Assembly: GCA_025358025.1 (NCBI GenBank)
Contig: JANYKW010000195.1
Span: 1-43,978, forward strand
Direction: 5' to 3'
Source: Bacteroidia bacterium
GTDB lineage: Bacteria; Bacteroidota; Bacteroidia; Bacteroidales; Prolixibacteraceae
DNA length: 43,978 bases
In this document: positions 29,392-38,912 of the stretch, one piece after another
Layout: every line of letters begins with the position of its first letter
How positions within the stretch are numbered: the first letter of the stretch is position 1
Made by a program: the position numbers and the translations under genes
Notes under the pieces: model-generated
What the model saw: the letters and a program-made list of their open reading frames with translations, nothing else
What the model was told of the DNA's origin: nothing
Databases searched by the model: none

Positions 29392-29949
29392 ATGAGGTTG
29401 GAAAAATATATTTATCTGTTTTTTGTTGCAATTTCGGTTTATGCACTTGCTTCCTGCCATCAAACCTCCGCTCAGGAACAGCGTGATGCGGAAAAGAATC
29501 TCCTGAAAAAATACATAAAGAAATACCACGAGGATGTTTATCCCCAGGGATCAGGTTTGTATTACGTTGAATTTAAGGCGGGAACAGGCGATTCTATCGT
29601 CAACGGCAATTATGTAAAAGTCTTTTACAGGGGCTATCTGATTGAGGACAACGATACCATGGGTGTTCAGGATGGCTATATGTTTGATGCATCCGGCAAC
29701 TTTGAACCTTTTGGTTTTACTGTTGGAACCAGTTCTGTTATTGCTGGTTGGGATGAAGCCATTTTACACATGAAGCAGGGAGGAGAAGCCAAATGGATTA
29801 TTCCTTCTACCATTGCTTATGCCGGTGCCAACCAGGGTACAATACCACCATACTCTACCCTCGTATTTTATGTTAAGGTACTGAAGGTTTACAGGTCGAC
29901 GGATACTTTTCAAACCATACAAAAGGTGCCGGGAGATTTCCTGAATTGA
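29392..29949 (+). CDS. FKBP-type peptidyl-prolyl isomerase lipoprotein
   Basis: A 185-residue lipoprotein with signal peptide and lipobox ALASC, then an FKBP domain (about 75-172): FGFTVGTSSVIAGWDEAILH and MKQGGEAKWIIPSTIAYAG, then IPPYSTLVFYVKVL. It would assist folding of envelope proteins in the periplasm. GldI and similar Bacteroidota FKBP lipoproteins share this plan, but no gliding context is present here. Its own promoter is cut by the prophage attachment site and rebuilt by it. Confidence 0.85.
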   Translation: MRLEKYIYLFFVAISVYALASCHQTSAQEQRDAEKNLLKKYIKKYHEDVYPQGSGLYYVEFKAGTGDSIVNGNYVKVFYRGYLIEDNDTMGVQDGYMFDASGNFEPFGFTVGTSSVIAGWDEAILHMKQGGEAKWIIPSTIAYAGANQGTIPPYSTLVFYVKVLKVYRSTDTFQTIQKVPGDFLN

Positions 29950-29959
29950 AAATCCTGCT

Positions 29960-31036
29960 TTGATAAAGAAACTTATACCTGGATTGGTTCCCCTGCTGGT
30001 TTATATTCTGGCGGATGAGTTTTGGGGGATGAAGGTAGGTCTGGCTGTTGCCGTGTCAGTTGGTATCATCGAAATAGTCATCACCTACCTTCGGGAGAGG
30101 AAACTGGATCGTTTTGTCCTGCTTGATATCCTGTTGTTATTTGCCCTTTCTGCCCTCTCATTCCTCTTCGAAAACGACATTTTTTTCAAGGTAAAACCGG
30201 CAATCATTGATTTACTGCTGGTTGCACTGATCTCGTTGTCTCTCTTTACGAAAATTGATCCCCTGGGTACGATGTCTCAGAGATACCTGAAAGGTGTGCA
30301 GCTGGATGAAAATCAAAAACAGCTATTTAGAAAAAATTTGTTTGTTATGTTCTGGATGGTATTGATCCATAGCGTATTGGTCTTATGGGCAGCTTTTTTT
30401 CTATCCAAAGAAATATGGGCTTTCATCAGCAGTTTTCTCCTTTTTATCATGATGGGTGCCTGGTTTGGTTTCACAATCATCAGGAACAAGTTAAATAATA
30501 AAAAGGGCAAACATTATGCTGATACTGAAGAGTGGCTTCCCGTGGTAGACGAAGAGGGAAGAATACTTGGGAAAGCACTTCGATCCTATTGTCACCATGG
30601 ATCAAAAACCCTCCATCCGGTCGTTCATCTGCATTTATTGGGTAGCGATCACACCATTTTCCTGCAGAAAAGAGCAATAACCAAGTTGGTGCAACCTGGA
30701 AAATGGGACACGGCAGTAGGCGGACATATCGCATATGGTGAAACCATTGAGGAAGCGCTTAAACGGGAAGCATTGGAAGAGATTGGACTTCAGAATTTTG
30801 AGGCACAACCTGCCCTGAAATACCGTTGGAATTCGGAAGTTGAATCAGAGTTGGTCTATTGTTTCATTTCCTACCAGGGAAGGCCAAATGCAGTAAGTTC
30901 TGCAGAGATTTCAGAGGGAAAATTCTGGAAGTATACAGCGGTCGAACGAAACCTGGGTCATGGTATTTTCACTCCCAATTTCGAACACGAATTTCAATTG
31001 CTGAAGAAATCCGGCCTACTTCATCAAAAGAGATGA
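29960..31036 (+). CDS. Fusion of a YciB/VC0807-like membrane domain and a Nudix hydrolase
   Basis: A 358-residue protein. Residues 1-175 contain about five membrane spans in the layout of intracellular-septation (YciB) or VC0807-like proteins. Residues 190-350 form a Nudix hydrolase with a complete box from G255 to L277 (GHIAYGETIEEALKREALEE), which binds Mg2+ and cleaves nucleoside diphosphate-linked compounds. The start appears to be a TTG at 29960, ten bases after the FKBP stop. The gene probably forms an operon with the FKBP gene. The fusion puts a pyrophosphatase on the inner membrane; substrate unknown. Confidence 0.75.
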   Translation: MIKKLIPGLVPLLVYILADEFWGMKVGLAVAVSVGIIEIVITYLRERKLDRFVLLDILLLFALSALSFLFENDIFFKVKPAIIDLLLVALISLSLFTKIDPLGTMSQRYLKGVQLDENQKQLFRKNLFVMFWMVLIHSVLVLWAAFFLSKEIWAFISSFLLFIMMGAWFGFTIIRNKLNNKKGKHYADTEEWLPVVDEEGRILGKALRSYCHHGSKTLHPVVHLHLLGSDHTIFLQKRAITKLVQPGKWDTAVGGHIAYGETIEEALKREALEEIGLQNFEAQPALKYRWNSEVESELVYCFISYQGRPNAVSSAEISEGKFWKYTAVERNLGHGIFTPNFEHEFQLLKKSGLLHQKR

Positions 31037-31131
31037 TTTCTTAATCCATTGTGTCCGGTTAAGGAATCTCAAAGTCTTCTAATGCCCTGATATATTTTTA
31101 GCCGGACTCCCTTGTTTTTAAAAAGGTAATT

Positions 31132-33276
31132 TTATCTGATCAGATTCATTTCATCAAGCAAATAACCTGCCCCTGCAAATTTATCGATGATAAAAAGGGC
31201 ATACCTGATATCCAGGGAAATATTTCGGCATCGTTCGGGGTCAAACAAAACATCACTCATGGTGCCTTCCCAGCATCTGTCAAAATTAACTCCGATCAGC
31301 TCTCCGTTGGCATTCAGAACCGGACTTCCCGAATTACCTCCGGTAGTATGGTTTGAGGCACAAAATGCTATCGGAACCTCGCCGGTGGAATTGGAATAAG
31401 GACCATAGTCTTTAGACAAAAACAAAGACTTCAGTTTTTCCGGAACGACATAATCGGATATCGCCGGATTATTCTTCTCCATCATCCCTTTTAAAGTTGT
31501 AAAATACTGGTAATAAACTCCATCCATTGGCTCAAAACCTTCAATTTTGCCGTAAGTGACCCGTAGCGTAAGGTTTGCATCAGCCATTATCCGTTCTCCC
31601 TTTTTCATATCCAGAATGGCAGCCATGTATATTTTCTGCGTTTTTAAAATCTGTTGACCTAAAATCTGGTAGCTCGGTTCAATATTTTTAGTAAAGTGAT
31701 CTGATAAGGTGGCAAAGAGCGAAAAGAGCGCATCCTTTTGGAGCTTTTTTTGTGTCTTCGGACTGTAATCTCTGCATAATATTTTGATTTTTGAGCTATC
31801 TGAAAACAGTGATTTCTGATAAGCAGACAGAACATATGAGCTGTTCAGAATAGCTGATTTCAGGGAGTTGAGTTTTTCGGGCAGATACTTTGGATCGACT
31901 CTTTCAAAATAAATTTTCAATAGAGCAGGAAGTAACAACTGATCGGTTTCCCGGTCATAATCTTTCAGATAAACGGGAAGATAATCCGACAGCGATTTTT
32001 TCTGTTTATTGAATTTTGCAGTATCATGGATTGCCTGCCGCATCAGACTAAATCGGGAAATCAGGCCGAAAACATCGGATCCCCTGAGCACAGTTTCGTT
32101 GTATAGATCGTAAGCTACCTGAATTTCAGATAATTCTGCATAGTATTTTTTGAAATCAGACAAAATTGAACCATATTTCTTTTCTCTTTCAGCATCCTGG
32201 CTCACCCATTTTGAAAATTCCAATTCCTCCAGTTCTTTATTTTCTATGGCATGCAGACGGATCAATCCTTTGGTTTCACCCTGCCATTTTTTCCAGGCAT
32301 TGGATACTCCGGCGGCTTTGGATGAATATTGTATCCTGACCTTTGGATCTTTGGCCATCTGTTTTTCCAGGATAGCTAATTTGACGGTTCTTGCGTCCAC
32401 CTTATTCGGGTTGCTCTTTTCTATCAATAACCTGACGGCTTGCGAAGGCAGATATTCCTGTGTTGTTCCGGGAAAACCGAAAACCATCGTGAAATCCCCT
32501 TCGTTGATTCCTTTCAAATTGATTGGAAAGAATTTCTTCGGACGATAGGGTACATTATCCGGCGACCAGGATGCGGGTTTGTTGTCTTTTCCCGCGTATA
32601 TACGGAACAGGGAAAAATCTCCGGTATGCCGGGGCCAGACCCAGTTGTCGGTATCTCCTCCGAACTTTCCGATAGCTACCGGAGGTGCACCGACCAGCCT
32701 GATATCTTTGAAAACTTCATAAACGTATGCAAAGTATTGATTACCATAAAACAGCGGTTTTACATCCACCAGGTATTTTTCTGTTCCGGAATAAGAATTT
32801 TTGATTTTTTCCACGTTGGCAGCGATCACCTTTTTAATCGTATCCTCTGCCAGATCCGAATTTACACACTGCATCACTTCAAGTGTGACATCCTCCATTT
32901 TAACCAGAAACTGAACGGTCAAACCGGGATTTACCAATTCTCCGGATCTGTTTTTAGCCCAGAATCCATCCGACAGGTAGTCGTGTTCCAAAGTGCTGTG
33001 CTTTTGAATCTGGCCAAATCCACAATGATGGTTGGTGATCAGCAGGCCATCACCGGAAATCACTTCACCTGTACAGCCGGAACCAAATAAAACGACCGCA
33101 TCTTTCATGCTGGCATGGTTGACATCATAAATATCTTCGGCTGATAACCTGAATCCCATTTTTTGCATCTCTTCGATGTTGAACTTTTTCAATAAAGTCG
33201 GAATCCACATCCCTTCGACGGCAATAACCGTTTTGATAAACAAGCAAAGAATCAGGGAGAATACTGGTTTTTTCAT
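31132..33276 (-). CDS. S46 family serine peptidase (DPP7/DPP11-like)
   Basis: A 714-residue exported dipeptidyl peptidase. A signal peptide is followed by the chymotrypsin-like fold: SGDGLLITNHHCGFG holds the catalytic histidine, DNWVWPRHTGDF carries the aspartate region, and HTTGGNSGSPVLN the catalytic serine. An inserted helical domain lies between them. GVNFDRCWEG near the S1 pocket resembles DPP7, but specificity between DPP7 and DPP11 cannot be fixed safely. It releases dipeptides for uptake in amino-acid-fermenting Bacteroidota. Confidence 0.9.
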   Translation of the reverse strand: MKKPVFSLILCLFIKTVIAVEGMWIPTLLKKFNIEEMQKMGFRLSAEDIYDVNHASMKDAVVLFGSGCTGEVISGDGLLITNHHCGFGQIQKHSTLEHDYLSDGFWAKNRSGELVNPGLTVQFLVKMEDVTLEVMQCVNSDLAEDTIKKVIAANVEKIKNSYSGTEKYLVDVKPLFYGNQYFAYVYEVFKDIRLVGAPPVAIGKFGGDTDNWVWPRHTGDFSLFRIYAGKDNKPASWSPDNVPYRPKKFFPINLKGINEGDFTMVFGFPGTTQEYLPSQAVRLLIEKSNPNKVDARTVKLAILEKQMAKDPKVRIQYSSKAAGVSNAWKKWQGETKGLIRLHAIENKELEELEFSKWVSQDAEREKKYGSILSDFKKYYAELSEIQVAYDLYNETVLRGSDVFGLISRFSLMRQAIHDTAKFNKQKKSLSDYLPVYLKDYDRETDQLLLPALLKIYFERVDPKYLPEKLNSLKSAILNSSYVLSAYQKSLFSDSSKIKILCRDYSPKTQKKLQKDALFSLFATLSDHFTKNIEPSYQILGQQILKTQKIYMAAILDMKKGERIMADANLTLRVTYGKIEGFEPMDGVYYQYFTTLKGMMEKNNPAISDYVVPEKLKSLFLSKDYGPYSNSTGEVPIAFCASNHTTGGNSGSPVLNANGELIGVNFDRCWEGTMSDVLFDPERCRNISLDIRYALFIIDKFAGAGYLLDEMNLIR

Positions 33277-33365
33277 TAATATAATGTTGATAGATGTATA
33301 TTTGAGTCCAATGGGATAATCCCTTTCCTGGTTTTAACTCATTGAAGAGAGCACAATATTACTTT

Positions 33366-34001
33366 TTAAAACATTAATAGCTCTTCATACAAACGTTGAA
33401 TTGGTAAGCCCATGACATTAAAATAGGATCCTTCAATCTTTTCGATGGCCACATAACCAATCCATTCCTGTACTCCATAAGAACCTGCTTTGTCGTACGG
33501 CTGATAATGAGTTAGGTAATAGTCAATTTCTTCATCAGTCAATGATTTAAAATAGACATCAGTATGGTCTGAGAAAGTAGTCTGTTTGCTGCATGAAGTG
33601 ATACAAACCCCGGTAATTACGACATGTTTCTTTCCGGAAAGTCTTTGCAGCATTTCAAAGGCATGATCATAATCCAGGGGTTTTCCAAGAATCTGACCTT
33701 CAATCAGTACAATGGTATCTGCGGTTACCAGCAGCCCATCAGGTTTGAAATCAGGCTTAAAGGGAACCGTTTTCAAAACTGCCAGGTATTCCGGCACATC
33801 CAATGCATTCATTCCTGCCGGAAAAAGCTCATCGACCTCTCTGACCGCTACGGTAAAAGGGACATTCAATCCCGTAAACAGCTCTTTTCTTCTTGGAGAC
33901 TGAGATCCGAGCGTGATGGCATATTGTGCAAGATGATTGGCCAGGGCGCTTGTTCTCAAAGGGCTTTCATGGAAATTAATATCAGATCTTTCTACAGTCA
34001 T
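33366..34001 (-). CDS. maf: Maf family nucleoside triphosphate pyrophosphatase
   Basis: A 211-residue Maf/HAM1-type house-cleaning pyrophosphatase. ITLGSQSPRRKELF is the P-loop-like N-terminal motif, LLVTADTIVLIEGQILGKP the central one, and YDKAGSYGVQEWIGYVAIEK the C-terminal. These enzymes hydrolyse canonical or modified dTTP, UTP or m5-nucleotides and affect septum formation. An N-terminal extension of about 25 residues may be a late start. Two bases separate it from the upstream DUF4056-like gene on the same strand. Confidence 0.9.
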   Translation of the reverse strand: MTVERSDINFHESPLRTSALANHLAQYAITLGSQSPRRKELFTGLNVPFTVAVREVDELFPAGMNALDVPEYLAVLKTVPFKPDFKPDGLLVTADTIVLIEGQILGKPLDYDHAFEMLQRLSGKKHVVITGVCITSCSKQTTFSDHTDVYFKSLTDEEIDYYLTHYQPYDKAGSYGVQEWIGYVAIEKIEGSYFNVMGLPIQRLYEELLMF

Positions 34002-34003
34002 GC

Positions 34004-35056
34004 CTACATCTTAAGGTAAATATTTGTCTTTAGCATACAGGTTCCAATGTAGTTTATGATTGCCGGAAAGTCATTTTGCGTCACCATTCTATCCGTTCTG
34101 TCAGGAAATATTTTTTTTAGCGGAACTTTGTGATTTGAATCAAATGATAAGTTATAGAATTCTGATAAACGAATTCCATCCAGGGTGGTTTCGGGCAAAG
34201 TGATTTGAAAAGGTGCCTTATTTATACTTTCCCATCCCGGAACCAGCCACGGAGTCATGGTTGAATAAACGCCGATCTCTCTTCTTAGCATTACATGGTT
34301 GTTTGGGAGGTGCTTTTTGCGTGTCCACCAAATTTCCCGGACGGCTTCCATAGCCTGGTAACTCTCCGCTACCGTGGATACAGCTTCAAGTTCTGCTAAA
34401 GTCTGCCTGATCGAAATGGTCACTGCCTCTTCAAAAGGAAGATCACTCAGAATCGCCTCTGAAGCTATTTTTGTACCGAGGAGATTTGAATAGGCATCTT
34501 CCGGCGAGAAGCTTGAGAATCTTTCCGAAACAAGCGGAACGGCTGAAGCACCGAACCAGGAGGTAATCTCATGCCAGATGGAGAGATCGTAAGCAATTCG
34601 TCCGGCCAGGCGGATCAGATCTTCTTCTTTTTCTGCCGAAGGTATTTTAATAAACAAGGCTTTTTCTCCGCTCTCAAAACCCAGATTGATTGATATCTCA
34701 CCTGTTTGCCGACTTTTCTTTGCCAGATTGAAGATGTAAGCAGTCCAGTCGACCAAATCGCGCAAATGGCCGAAATCCACAAATCCACCTCTTCTGGTGT
34801 AAAGAATGCCATTGTTTTCTGACTTATCTCCAAGATATTTGTGTGGTCCCAGGATATCTGGACTTGTCAGCATCGTATACCGGTATCCCGGAACAATGGA
34901 GACTTTCAAATCCGTACCAAAAGCGCAACATGTACGGATTATTCTGGGAGGATGGTTAAAATAGTCCTTCTCTTTAAAAACCGGTGCTTTGGCTGACAAT
35001 GAGTTAGCCGATAAGCAGATCAATAGGGGAAAGATATACCTGAGCAGCTGCATCAT
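34004..35056 (-). CDS. Secreted DUF4056-like protein
   Basis: A 350-residue protein with signal peptide (MMQLLRYIFPLLICLSANSL) and a conserved-looking soluble part: PPRIIRTCCAFGTDL, RRGGFVDFGHLRDLVDWTAY, then SIWHEITSWFG. These stretches match my memory of the DUF4056 family, whose function is unknown. It precedes maf on the same strand and has a TATCTTTG promoter box on the minus strand at 35079-35086. Confidence 0.6.
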   Translation of the reverse strand: MMQLLRYIFPLLICLSANSLSAKAPVFKEKDYFNHPPRIIRTCCAFGTDLKVSIVPGYRYTMLTSPDILGPHKYLGDKSENNGILYTRRGGFVDFGHLRDLVDWTAYIFNLAKKSRQTGEISINLGFESGEKALFIKIPSAEKEEDLIRLAGRIAYDLSIWHEITSWFGASAVPLVSERFSSFSPEDAYSNLLGTKIASEAILSDLPFEEAVTISIRQTLAELEAVSTVAESYQAMEAVREIWWTRKKHLPNNHVMLRREIGVYSTMTPWLVPGWESINKAPFQITLPETTLDGIRLSEFYNLSFDSNHKVPLKKIFPDRTDRMVTQNDFPAIINYIGTCMLKTNIYLKM

Positions 35057-35078
35057 GAAGGATCAAATTAAGAAGGTG

Positions 35079-35086
35079 CAAAGATA
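35079..35086 (-). promoter_or_regulatory. Minus-strand -7 box for the DUF4056-maf pair
   Basis: The complement of CAAAGATA reads TATCTTTG, a TAnnTTTG match, 22 bases before the gene start. Confidence 0.5.
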
Positions 35087-35199
35087 AAAAGTTCTGGCAT
35101 TTTTAAACCAGACGCTGTTCATCTCTTCGAATGGATAAGGATGATTTTTTGATTTTGATTATCTTCATACCCAATTAATGAAACCACAATTCCAAATCA

Positions 35200-37206
35200 A
35201 TGAAATATCTACTATTACTTTTTTTTACCTGTTCTGTTTTAACGCTCTCCGGCCAGCAACAATCGCCTCCAAGATTGGACCGTGCTCACAGCTATTTTGG
35301 CCTTCATTTTGATTTTCATGCCGGTCCCGACTGCAATGAGGTTGGGAAAAATGTGGATGAATCGATGGTTAACAGATTAATTGACAAGGTGAACCCGGAT
35401 TTCATTCAGGTTGATTGCAAAGGCCATCCCGGTTATTCAAGCTATCCTACAAAAGTTGGGAATCCTGTTCCCGGATTTGTGAGGGATCAGTTGAAAATCT
35501 GGCGGAAGGTAACTGCCTCTAGAGGTGTAGCGCTATACCTTCATTATTCGGGTGTCTGGGATTCCCGGGCCATCGAACTGCATCCGCAATGGGCTGCCAT
35601 CGGCCCGGATGGGATACCTTCCAAAAACAATACTTCTGTTTTTAGCAGCTACGCCGACTCCTTGCTGATTCCTCAGTTAAAAGAGTTATCTTCTGTTTAT
35701 GGAGTAGATGGCGCTTGGGTGGATGGTGATTGTTGGGCGCACCAACTTGATTATGCTCCCAAAACTTTGGAGTTGTTCACCAAAAAAACAGGAATTAACG
35801 AAATTCCCCGTAAACCGGGCGATCCCAACTGGAAAGAATTTCTTCAATTCAACAGGGATGGCTTCAAAGATTATGTCACGAAATATACCAATGCACTGCA
35901 TGCTGCCAATCCTAAATTTCAAATTACCAGTAACTGGGCCTTTTCAACCTTAATTCCCGAACAGGTATCCATTCCGGTTGATTTTATCTCCGGCGATTTT
36001 TCTGCCCTGAACAGTGTAAACAGCGCCAGAATGGAAGGCCGTTTTATCCGGAACCAGGGAAAGCCCTGGGACCTGATGGCCTGGGGATTTTCCTGGATGG
36101 GCAATGAGGCAGGTACACAGTGTGTTAAAAGTCCTGTACAGATCCAGCGTGAACTGGCTTCCGTAATTTCTCTCGGAGGAGGCGTTCAGATATACCTGCA
36201 GCAAAAAAGAGATGGTTCTATCAACGAATGGATGATCCCGCTATTATCTGAAGCTGCAAAATTTTGTCGCGAAAGGCAATCCTGGTGTCAGGGAGTGGTT
36301 GGAGTACCTCAAATTGGCCTGATCCTGTCGAAAGATGCGCTTTATGCAAAAACAAACCGTCTTTTCGGAGGTTTTGACAGAGAATTGACCCCCTTGAAGG
36401 GAATTCTGCAAAACCTGCTGGCCTCGCAGTATGTGGTGGATATCGTGGCAGAGCATCACCTGAAGGATATCAGCAAATACCCGTTGCTGGTTTATCCGGA
36501 GTGGGAGAGTATCACACCTGATTTCAAGCGGATATTGCTGGATTATGTTTCGCAAGGCGGTAAGCTGCTGTTGATTGGTCCAAATTCATCCGTGCTTTTT
36601 AAAGATGAATTAAATATTTCTGTCAAGGCAATTCCGGAAGTGAAAAACAACGGATTGGAATTCAATCATTGGATTGCTGAATTAATGTCTCTTTCTCAGG
36701 GTGTTATCCCTGGTAAGGGAGTAAAATCCTTTGGGAAATATTACAGGGAGATCAACATGGAAGGACCTTCTGAGATAGCCGCGACAATCACCTCCTACGG
36801 CAAAGGTGAAATAGCAGCTACGCATCTGGATATGGGAAAGGCTTCGCTGATCCGCTTTGCCCCGGTGTATAGGGATTTTCTTGCTGCCCTGGTCAACGAG
36901 ATCTTCCCGAATCCAATGGTAAAAGTAACCGGATCTCATGCTGTAGATGTTACACTCAACCGGAAAGAGGGAGCCTTGATTCTTAATCTGGTCAATGCCG
37001 CCGGTCCGCATGACAATGAAAAAGTGATGGCCTTCGATGAAATCCCTACGCTTGGACCCCTGCAAATTTCCCTGCAGGTTCCTCAAAAGCCGGGAAAGGT
37101 CATGCTGCAACCGGAAAATATTCCTGTCAGCTTTTCCTACCGGGACGGAGCTATAGATTTTATGCTTCCCATGTTAAAGATTCATGAACTAATTGTCATT
37201 GAGTAG
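35200..37206 (+). CDS. Secreted TIM-barrel glycoside hydrolase-like protein
   Basis: A 668-residue protein with signal peptide and three domains: a TIM-like barrel (about 30-370) with YFGLHFDFHAGPDC, ALYLHYSGVWDSRA and GVDGAWVDGDCWAHQ, in which acidic residues could be catalytic; a GATase1-like domain (about 380-560; YVSQGGKLLLIGP); and a C-terminal beta domain (LILNLVNAAGPHDNEK). This three-domain plan is that of GH42/GH151-type enzymes (beta-galactosidase- or alpha-L-fucosidase-related). The exact family and substrate cannot be set by eye. Confidence 0.65.
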   Translation: MKYLLLLFFTCSVLTLSGQQQSPPRLDRAHSYFGLHFDFHAGPDCNEVGKNVDESMVNRLIDKVNPDFIQVDCKGHPGYSSYPTKVGNPVPGFVRDQLKIWRKVTASRGVALYLHYSGVWDSRAIELHPQWAAIGPDGIPSKNNTSVFSSYADSLLIPQLKELSSVYGVDGAWVDGDCWAHQLDYAPKTLELFTKKTGINEIPRKPGDPNWKEFLQFNRDGFKDYVTKYTNALHAANPKFQITSNWAFSTLIPEQVSIPVDFISGDFSALNSVNSARMEGRFIRNQGKPWDLMAWGFSWMGNEAGTQCVKSPVQIQRELASVISLGGGVQIYLQQKRDGSINEWMIPLLSEAAKFCRERQSWCQGVVGVPQIGLILSKDALYAKTNRLFGGFDRELTPLKGILQNLLASQYVVDIVAEHHLKDISKYPLLVYPEWESITPDFKRILLDYVSQGGKLLLIGPNSSVLFKDELNISVKAIPEVKNNGLEFNHWIAELMSLSQGVIPGKGVKSFGKYYREINMEGPSEIAATITSYGKGEIAATHLDMGKASLIRFAPVYRDFLAALVNEIFPNPMVKVTGSHAVDVTLNRKEGALILNLVNAAGPHDNEKVMAFDEIPTLGPLQISLQVPQKPGKVMLQPENIPVSFSYRDGAIDFMLPMLKIHELIVIE

Positions 37207-37228
37207 TTTAAATGTTTATTTAAACCAA

Positions 37229-37260
37229 TTGAATATAAAAAGAATAATTCTTTATTTTTG
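37229..37260 (+). promoter_or_regulatory. Promoter of the beta-barrel gene
   Basis: TTG (37229-37231) and TATTTTTG (37253-37260), spacer 21 bases, followed by CA. A full Bacteroidota promoter 29 bases before the ATG. Confidence 0.6.
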
Positions 37261-37288
37261 CAGGATATTAACCTTTAATAGTAAAATT

Positions 37289-37774
37289 ATGAAGATGATC
37301 AGAAACGTGAAAACCACCTTGGTCTTGCTGGTGTTTTTATGCATGGCAGTAACTTCAAATGCACAGGAGCTCGGTATTCGTTTTGGTAATAACTGGAACA
37401 ATAATGTTGCAATCGACGCGATCTTTGGAGCAGGAAAATACAGCAGAATCCATGCTGACCTCTCTTTTGGTCATGGCGTAAGTGCTGAGGCGTTATGGGA
37501 TTTTGTTTACAGGCCACTAGGTAGCGAGGGTATCCATTGGTATGCAGGTGTCGGACTTTCTACATTCTTTGGCGATTACAACAATTCAGACAATTCTACG
37601 GATAATTCCAAATTTCAGTTGGGTATTCCCGGGGAGATTGGGTTGGAATATCGTTTTAGAAAAGCACCGCTGGCGCTTGGAATGGACTGGAGACCTGTAT
37701 TCGTCATCGTTCAAAATACTTCGTTTAGTGCGGGCGAATTCGGACTCAATTTCAGGTATGTTTTCGGAAAATAA
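37289..37774 (+). CDS. Small outer-membrane beta-barrel protein
   Basis: A 161-residue protein with signal peptide (TTLVLLVFLCMAVTSNAQ) and about eight alternating strands ending in an aromatic C terminus (FGLNFRYVFGK), the mark of outer-membrane barrels. I chose the ATG at 37289 because the longer frame places a hydrophilic stretch before the signal peptide. A strong promoter and a perfect terminator frame it as a single gene. Function unknown. Confidence 0.75.
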   Translation: MKMIRNVKTTLVLLVFLCMAVTSNAQELGIRFGNNWNNNVAIDAIFGAGKYSRIHADLSFGHGVSAEALWDFVYRPLGSEGIHWYAGVGLSTFFGDYNNSDNSTDNSKFQLGIPGEIGLEYRFRKAPLALGMDWRPVFVIVQNTSFSAGEFGLNFRYVFGK

Positions 37775-37796
37775 AATCTGATAGGAGAGATGTGAG

Positions 37797-37823
37797 GAGC
37801 CGTCCGGCCGGACGGCTCTTTTT
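37797..37823 (+). terminator. Intrinsic terminator
   Basis: GAGCCGTCCGG (37797-37807) is followed directly by its complement CCGGACGGCTC (37808-37818) and a T run to 37823. Confidence 0.9.
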
Positions 37824-37899
37824 ACTTTCTGCTCCCCCTTCGGTTTCTGCGAGGTGGTCGTGTTTTAACGAATAATCATATTGATAAAATTTAGATAAA

Positions 37900-38910
37900 A
37901 TGGCTCAAAACGGAACATCAAAGAACGGGTTAAAAATATATGTACCCCTTTTCATCATTGTATTTTTGATCGTTTTCGCGACCTGGTATTGGTACAAGGA
38001 TTATGCGATGTATATATCCACCGATGATGCTCATATTGAGTCTGATAATGTGCAGGTAAGTGCCAGGATTCTGGGAAGAATTGTGCGGCTTCATGCAGCT
38101 GAAGGGGATACCGTCAGGAAAAGTACCTTGTTGGTCGAACTCGATAGTCTTGACCTGCTTGCCCAAAAAAATCAAACACAAGCCATGCTGGTTCAGGCAG
38201 CTGCCCAGCTTGAACAGGTTAAAGCGAAATTAAATTACGACAACGAAAATATCAAGGTCTACGAAGTATCAGCAGAAAAGGCCAAAGACGACTACGAAAG
38301 AGCCAAATTGCAGGTGTCCGGCGATGTGATTACACGTGAACAGTACGACCACCTGAAAAAAGCATATGAAACAGCCAGTGCGCAACTTGATGCGGCGAAA
38401 ATTCAGCTTTCAGTTTCCAGGGCACAAATTGTCAGCGCCAATGCAGCGGTCGGATTTGCAGAGGCCCAAATCGATGTTGTCGAAACCCAGCTGACCAACA
38501 CCAAACTTTATGCTCCCTTCGACGGAATCATTGCCAAAAGATGGCTGCTGGCGGGAGATGTTGTCCAACCGGGACAAGCTATATTCTCTTTATCCGGTGA
38601 AACCCTTCGTTGGGTAATTGTTTACATGGAGGAAACCAAGCTTTCAAATATCCATCTCAATCAGTTCGCGAAATTTACCATCGACGCGTATGGCGACAGG
38701 TGGTTTCAGGGTAAAGTGTTTTCTATCGGAGCTTCGACAGCTTCTGTTTATTCTTTGATTCCTGCCAACAATGCCTCCGGTAATTTCACCAAAGTGACGC
38801 AGCGTGTTCCTGTTAAGATTTCTATTGATAGCGATGAAAAAGGATTGGACGTTAAAAAAATGAGTTTCCTGCCGGGAATGTCGGTCGTGGTGAAAATATT
38901 AAAAGACTGA
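37900..38910 (+). CDS. EmrA/HlyD-type membrane fusion protein
   Basis: A 336-residue periplasmic adaptor with one N-terminal membrane span (YVPLFIIVFLIVFATWYWY), a biotinyl-lipoyl half motif (STDDAHIESDNVQVSARILG), a long coiled-coil hairpin (about 90-190) and the second lipoyl/beta-barrel part (YAPFDGIIAKRWLLAGDVVQ). It links the inner-membrane pump to the outer-membrane channel. First gene of a three-gene efflux operon: two bases separate it from the transporter gene. Confidence 0.9.
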   Translation: MAQNGTSKNGLKIYVPLFIIVFLIVFATWYWYKDYAMYISTDDAHIESDNVQVSARILGRIVRLHAAEGDTVRKSTLLVELDSLDLLAQKNQTQAMLVQAAAQLEQVKAKLNYDNENIKVYEVSAEKAKDDYERAKLQVSGDVITREQYDHLKKAYETASAQLDAAKIQLSVSRAQIVSANAAVGFAEAQIDVVETQLTNTKLYAPFDGIIAKRWLLAGDVVQPGQAIFSLSGETLRWVIVYMEETKLSNIHLNQFAKFTIDAYGDRWFQGKVFSIGASTASVYSLIPANNASGNFTKVTQRVPVKISIDSDEKGLDVKKMSFLPGMSVVVKILKD

Positions 38911-38912
38911 TA

